Shown: positions 7,300-10,230 of the stretch, one piece after another
How the letters are laid out: each line of letters opens with the position of its first letter
How positions within the stretch are numbered: position 1 is the stretch's first letter
NCBI GenBank assembly: GCA_937880795.1
Contig: CALGRQ010000313.1
Span: 1-10,230 of the forward strand
Length of the DNA: 10,230 nt
DNA from: an uncultured Dyadobacter sp.
Lineage (GTDB): Bacteria > Bacteroidota > Bacteroidia > Cytophagales > Spirosomataceae
Reading direction: 5' to 3'
Position numbers and translations under genes: made by a program
Notes under the pieces: model-generated
Told to the model about the DNA's origin: nothing
The model's database searches: none
Seen by the model: only the letters and a program-made list of their open reading frames with translations

Positions 7300-7587
7300 T
7301 TAGTGTGCTATTTTCCCTTCGTTATGCCCCAAATCGCGATCCGGAGCAATTACATCCCGCACCTTTTGTTTCAATTCTTTGGGCTCCGGAAAATGTCCCT
7401 CCCGCTTGCGATCCCATAGCAGTAAACCGTCCACATGTATAGTATATCTGCCAGCGATTTCAGAAGGAACCAATGTAACACCATACAAATCATCAGAAAA
7501 CGTATGAAGCAGTTCCTGAGCCATCCAGGCCGATCTGAGTAACCAATTACATTTGGGGCAATATTCAATAACGATGGTAGGTTTCAT
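7300..7587 (-). CDS. SelT/SelW/SelH family (Rdx-type) protein, cysteine form
   Basis: 95 residues of a small thioredoxin-like fold. The first strand VIEYCPKCNW carries a CxxC (Cys10, Cys13), the position of CxxU in vertebrate selenoprotein W, so this is the all-cysteine version. Other typical family parts are the helix RSAWMAQELLHTF, the GVTLVPSEIAGRYTIHVDG strand region, the hydrophobic LLLWDRKREGHFPEPKELKQKVRD segment, and an RDLGH ending. The family is thought to act in thiol redox reactions; the substrate in bacteria is not established. The protein has no signal peptide and should be cytoplasmic. It sits alone between the Hsp20-like gene (232 bases away) and the divergent signalling operon. 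A weak -7-like GTTCTTTG lies at 7611-7618 on the minus strand. No terminator hairpin was found downstream. Confidence 0.85.
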   Translation of the reverse strand: MKPTIVIEYCPKCNWLLRSAWMAQELLHTFSDDLYGVTLVPSEIAGRYTIHVDGLLLWDRKREGHFPEPKELKQKVRDVIAPDRDLGHNEGKIAH

Positions 7588-7804
7588 ACAGTTTAGTAAG
7601 TTATTTTCTGCAAAGAACGGATCAGTAGCTTAAACAATGGTATAGCTTTCAAGAATAACTTGTCTTGCTCGCAAAAGTTTTACTTAAAAAACCCAACTTC
7701 GTCCAAGTAAGTAGTTTTACGTGATTTACAGTTACAAAACAGTCTATACACTTAACAATGAACTAGTTAACAATTAGCCGTTTAATCAATATATGGTATT
7801 TACC

Positions 7805-7835
7805 TTGGGATTCTATGATCTTAAAAATACTTTTA
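7805..7835 (+). promoter_or_regulatory. Candidate promoter of the small protein-7TM-kinase-regulator operon
   Basis: TTG (7805-7807), 20 bases, then TACTTTTA (7828-7835), one mismatch to TAnnTTTG. This predicts a start near 7842 and a leader of about 36 bases. An alternative -7 box, ACTCTTTG (7847-7854), is weaker. The 290-base gap 7588-7877 otherwise shows no gene or structure. Confidence 0.45.
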
Positions 7836-7877
7836 TATCAAACAGAACTCTTTGTTAACTATTCAAAAATTTAAATC

Positions 7878-8195
7878 ATGGCTAAACCTTTGGAACAAAA
7901 AGAAGTATTCACCGGCGATGAAGGTGAGATTATCCTGGCCGACGACGCTAAAAAAATCAAAGATGTTCACCAAAAACGTAAAGGTGACATTGAGCGTGGT
8001 AGCAGTGATAATTACGTGGAAGCAGAATTTTTTGGTTTGAATAAATTCAATGAACTCATTAAACCTTATGGCGATAAATGTGTGGGCTTTCGGGTATACT
8101 ATGGCAAAACTTATGAAAACCACGTCGGCAAAAAAATTGAGGTAACCCAGGAAGGTAAAAAGAACCTCCCGCGCAGTGATTGTACCTGTGGATAA
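7878..8195 (+). CDS. Small Bacteroidota protein with CVGFRVYYG core, apparently frameshifted at its 3' end
   Basis: The frame as given encodes 105 residues from ATG 7878, with no signal peptide or TM segment. The N-terminal half is charged and helical; the core FNELIKPYGDKCVGFRVYYGK (about 57-77) resembles, from memory, the short segment 'P.C.G.R.YYG' of small uncharacterised proteins common in Cytophagales and Chitinophagaceae. Those proteins usually continue into a hydrophobic strand plus 'D..GND' and end with a CPxxC motif. Here the frame instead ends SDCTCG and stops, while exactly such a continuation is present in the +1 frame (see next entry). A two-base loss or one-base gain in the CCCGCGC tract at 8168-8174 would explain this. 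The joined product would have about 140 residues and end 25 bases before the 7TM gene, giving normal operon spacing. Function unknown; its position suggests a part of the signalling system. Confidence 0.7.
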   Translation: MAKPLEQKEVFTGDEGEIILADDAKKIKDVHQKRKGDIERGSSDNYVEAEFFGLNKFNELIKPYGDKCVGFRVYYGKTYENHVGKKIEVTQEGKKNLPRSDCTCG

Positions 8196-8298
8196 ATTCG
8201 GAAATGATTTGCGCCCGGCAATAGGTCAGAAAGATCCACAAGGGTCAGCTTTGGCGAACGGTCCGCTTTGTCCAACTACCTGTCAGACGGACATTTGA
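8146..8298 (+). pseudogene. Out-of-frame C-terminal part of the small CPxxC protein
   Basis: The +1 frame is open from 8146 (after TAA 8143-8145) to TGA 8296-8298. From 8173 it reads AVIVPVDKFGNDLRP, then GSALANGPLCPTTC (CPTTC at 8269-8283) and a short tail. It has no start codon of its own near the left end, is rich in typical strand and turn residues, and carries the cysteine motif expected at the end of the preceding gene's family. The overlap with the preceding frame restricts the shift to 8146-8192. It may be a true inactivating mutation, a sequencing or assembly indel, or, less likely, a programmed shift. Confidence 0.65.
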
Positions 8299-8323
8299 GT
8301 AACCACATGATAGTAACCAATGT

Positions 8324-9022
8324 ATGCTAGATAAATATTTACTATTCTTTACTCACGACATCCTTGCCAACAGTACTGTAATAGTAACCCTGTTACCTAT
8401 ATTCATAATCATTTACCGGAAGGCATATGTAGACCCTACCTTCCGGCTACTCTTAATATATCTGATCATTAAATTGGTCCTGGATGTCATGATGTTTCAC
8501 TTTGCAACATTTCGCATCAACAATTTAATGTTATACAACATTTCGGTGGTTGTACGGTATACGTTGCTGAGCGGAATGTTTCTATATAAGTTCGAAAACC
8601 CTCTTTTAAAGAAAATTATTATACCGTTAAGCATTGCGTTTATCATTTTTTCAAGCTGGGATATCTGGATAAGCAACCCCAATATTGCGCATATCAACGA
8701 ACACCGTATTGTTAAATATGCCACCACATTAGAAGCACTATTAATGATCTTATGGACTTTAATTTATTTTTATGAATTGATCAGGTCATTAAAAATACCT
8801 AGCCTACTTACCTTCCCCTTTTTTTGGGTATGTTCTGGCCTACTGGTTTACTATTCAAGTTTAATATTTATATCCCCTGCCCTCAATTATTCCATGAGAT
8901 GGGAAACCATGTTCGCAATCGGTTATCTGGATCGTGTTTTATATATGTTTGATATTATTATTATGTTGTTGTTTAGTTTAGGCACCTGGGTTTTTTCTGC
9001 AAGATTCTATGCAAGACATTGA
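8324..9022 (+). CDS. Seven-transmembrane protein of unknown family, upstream of histidine kinase
   Basis: 232 residues with about seven hydrophobic helices, at roughly 14-32, 40-60, 69-88, 97-116, 130-152, 162-184 and 205-226. There is no signal peptide, no long loop and no soluble domain, so it is an inner-membrane protein with little outside the bilayer. Short basic connecting segments (YRKAY, KFENPLLKK, ARFYARH) are consistent with positive-inside topology, the C-terminus being cytoplasmic. I do not recognise a named family. The start at 8324 is preferred because the overlapping ATG at 8320 hits a stop after four codons. It overlaps the kinase gene by 14 bases (9009-9022), which implies translational coupling and suggests that the two proteins work together. 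The inferred role is a membrane sensor or modulator for a kinase that has no sensing domain of its own. Confidence 0.85.
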   Translation: MLDKYLLFFTHDILANSTVIVTLLPIFIIIYRKAYVDPTFRLLLIYLIIKLVLDVMMFHFATFRINNLMLYNISVVVRYTLLSGMFLYKFENPLLKKIIIPLSIAFIIFSSWDIWISNPNIAHINEHRIVKYATTLEALLMILWTLIYFYELIRSLKIPSLLTFPFFWVCSGLLVYYSSLIFISPALNYSMRWETMFAIGYLDRVLYMFDIIIMLLFSLGTWVFSARFYARH

Positions 9023-9872
9023 ACAAATGCGTTGGGCAATCCTAATTGGCACGCTGGCCATGCTGATGATGGCATTTTTTGTCATCGCCTTTGTCCTGTT
9101 TTACCAAAAAAGGAGATTTGCAGAGGAAAAAAAACTAAGCGAAATTGAGAAAAACCACGGCAGGCTACTCCTCGATACCGCTCTTCATTCCGAAGAAAAT
9201 GAACGCAGACGCATAGCCCAGGATTTGCATGACGACATTGGAACGATGCTCTCCCTCACGAAACTGAGTCTTAATCAGCTCAACAAGGCCATGACAGACC
9301 GTGATGAAAAGGAGGAGCTGTTCATGAAAAAAGCACAGTCACTGGTGGAAGAAACGATTCTTCACGTAAGGCGTATCACACGGGAATTGGTACCTACCAC
9401 ATTGGAACGATTCGGTTTAACAGAGGCCATATACGAATTCATTCATAAGCTGGCAGAGGGAAATACCCTTTCCATATCTTTCCAGCCCGGCACTGAGGAG
9501 CTGCCACGAGTGGGTCAAAAAATTGAACTCGCAGTATACCGAATTATGCAAGAGCTTGTGAACAATGCGATAAAACATGCTAATTGCACAAAAATTGATG
9601 TAATACTGGAAATGAATAACCAGTTTATAGGGCTACAAGTCGCTGATAACGGCATCGGTTTTGACCCTGTAACCATTAAGGAACAACACTTAACCGGCTT
9701 GGGCTTGTTAGGTATAGAAAGTAGGCTAGCCATTTTGCACGGAACTGTACAGTATAGCAAATCTGGAAACGGAGGTTCAACTGCAAAAATATTGATACCC
9801 ATTGATACCGAAATATTATCAGGTAAACCAGAGCCTTTACATCCTTTTCGTCGAGAACGTGTGAATATTTAA
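9009..9872 (+). CDS. Sensor histidine kinase, HisKA_3/HATPase_c type, one TM segment
   Basis: 287 residues. One N-terminal transmembrane helix (about 9-32) is followed by a short charged coiled linker (33-60). The HisKA_3 dimerisation and phosphoacceptor domain has the motif ERRRIAQDLHDDIG with His74. The ATP-binding domain has the N-box ELVNNAIKHA (182-191), the G1 box DNGIGF (213-218) and the G2 box GLGLLGI (230-236). This is the NarX/DesK/LiaS-type kinase class, which autophosphorylates on His and passes the phosphate to NarL-type regulators. There is virtually no periplasmic part and no PAS, GAF or HAMP domain, so sensing must come through the membrane or from a partner; the overlapping 7TM gene is the obvious candidate. 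The response regulator starts 6 bases after its stop, so the pair is cognate. A short proline/arginine-rich tail (about 270-287) follows the ATPase domain. Confidence 0.95.
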   Translation: MQDIEQMRWAILIGTLAMLMMAFFVIAFVLFYQKRRFAEEKKLSEIEKNHGRLLLDTALHSEENERRRIAQDLHDDIGTMLSLTKLSLNQLNKAMTDRDEKEELFMKKAQSLVEETILHVRRITRELVPTTLERFGLTEAIYEFIHKLAEGNTLSISFQPGTEELPRVGQKIELAVYRIMQELVNNAIKHANCTKIDVILEMNNQFIGLQVADNGIGFDPVTIKEQHLTGLGLLGIESRLAILHGTVQYSKSGNGGSTAKILIPIDTEILSGKPEPLHPFRRERVNI

Positions 9873-9878
9873 AACCCT

Positions 9879-10230
9879 ATGAAAACCCTAAAATTAGGTA
9901 TCGCTGACGACCATGAGCTATTCCGTAAAGGATTTATTTCTATGCTCAGTGGTATACCTGACTTTCAATTTGTTCTGGAAGCCGCCAATGGCCAGGAGCT
10001 ACTCGATAAGCTTGTTCATGAGACACCAGATATCATCTTTATGGATCTTCAAATGCCGGTGATGGATGGTATACAAGCCACCGAAGCTGCCTTTGAACTA
10101 TACCCGGACATTAAAATTATTGTTGTCTCTATGTACAACGAAGACCGTTTCGTGATACATATGCTGGAAAAAGGAGTACAGGGTTATCTGTTGAAAGACA
10201 CCAGTCCGGATGAGGTGGAGAAAGCGATCC
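9879..10230 (+). CDS. Response regulator, NarL/FixJ type, N-terminal part (cut by window end)
   Basis: 117 residues are visible from ATG 9879 before the window ends. The receiver domain is complete in its key residues: acidic pair Asp10-Asp11 in GIADDHELFRKG, phosphoacceptor Asp56 in FMDLQMPVMDG, switch Ser84 in VVSMYN, and Lys106 in YLLKD. The DDHELFRKG start and GYLLKDTSPDE end are typical of the NarL/FixJ group, which carries a LuxR-type helix-turn-helix at the C-terminus; that part would lie beyond 10230 and is not seen. It is phosphorylated by the kinase directly upstream and should then control transcription. Target genes cannot be told. Confidence 0.95.
   Translation, partial: MKTLKLGIADDHELFRKGFISMLSGIPDFQFVLEAANGQELLDKLVHETPDIIFMDLQMPVMDGIQATEAAFELYPDIKIIVVSMYNEDRFVIHMLEKGVQGYLLKDTSPDEVEKAI

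Noticed and set aside
7300..7587. Selenoprotein with in-frame UGA
   Set aside because: Both redox positions are cysteine codons and no internal stop is present, so it is the cysteine form.
8129..8136. A7 homopolymer as the site of the frameshift
   Set aside because: The +1 frame has a stop at 8143-8145, downstream of this tract, so the shift must occur later.
8157..8162. A5G stretch as a programmed -1 slippery site explaining the frame change in the small gene
   Set aside because: The observed change is to the +1 (equivalently -2) frame, and a -1 slip would not reach the CPTTC frame; no stimulatory hairpin is evident either.

Overview
The window looks like chromosomal DNA from a Bacteroidota bacterium, probably Cytophagales or Sphingobacteriales. 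The evidence is the AT-rich intergenic sequence, near-absence of Shine-Dalgarno sites, several TTG-N19/20-TAnnTTTG type promoters, signal peptides ending in 'AQ', a methionyl-tRNA synthetase with the C-terminal tRNA-binding domain, and protein families I know mainly from this phylum. I cannot name a genus from the sequence alone.

Left part (1-3570). The 3' end of a family 9 glycosyltransferase (LPS heptosyltransferase type) on the + strand meets, across a shared terminator hairpin, a minus-strand block: a 12-repeat-class TPR protein, an extended-SDR NAD(P)-dependent epimerase/reductase, and a small outer-membrane beta-barrel protein with a signal peptide. Each minus-strand gene seems to have its own promoter or at least a clear gap. 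Between the barrel gene and metG (3571-3943) there are two copies of a REP-like palindromic repeat and the metG promoter.

Middle (3944-7587). metG (methionyl-tRNA synthetase, intact) is on the + strand. It ends at a hairpin shared with a convergent 111-residue orphan gene of unknown function. Further right, still on the minus strand, are an Hsp20-like small heat shock protein with its own terminator and a SelT/SelW/SelH-type thioredoxin-fold protein with CxxC in place of CxxU.

Right part (7878-10230, + strand). This is the most interesting region, a compact apparent operon: (1) a small soluble protein with a CVGFRVYYG core; (2) a seven-transmembrane protein without a recognised domain; (3) a one-TM HisKA_3/HATPase histidine kinase without any sensor domain, overlapping the 7TM gene by 14 bases; (4) a NarL/FixJ-type response regulator, cut off by the window end. 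The likely reading is that the 7TM protein is the sensory or modulating partner of the kinase, and the small protein is a further input or output component. The small gene appears to be frameshifted: its family-like C-terminus (AVIVPVD strand, GND turn, CPTTC motif) continues in the +1 frame from about 8173 to a stop at 8298. That would leave only 25 bases before the 7TM gene. No tRNA, rRNA, CRISPR array or transposase gene was seen.
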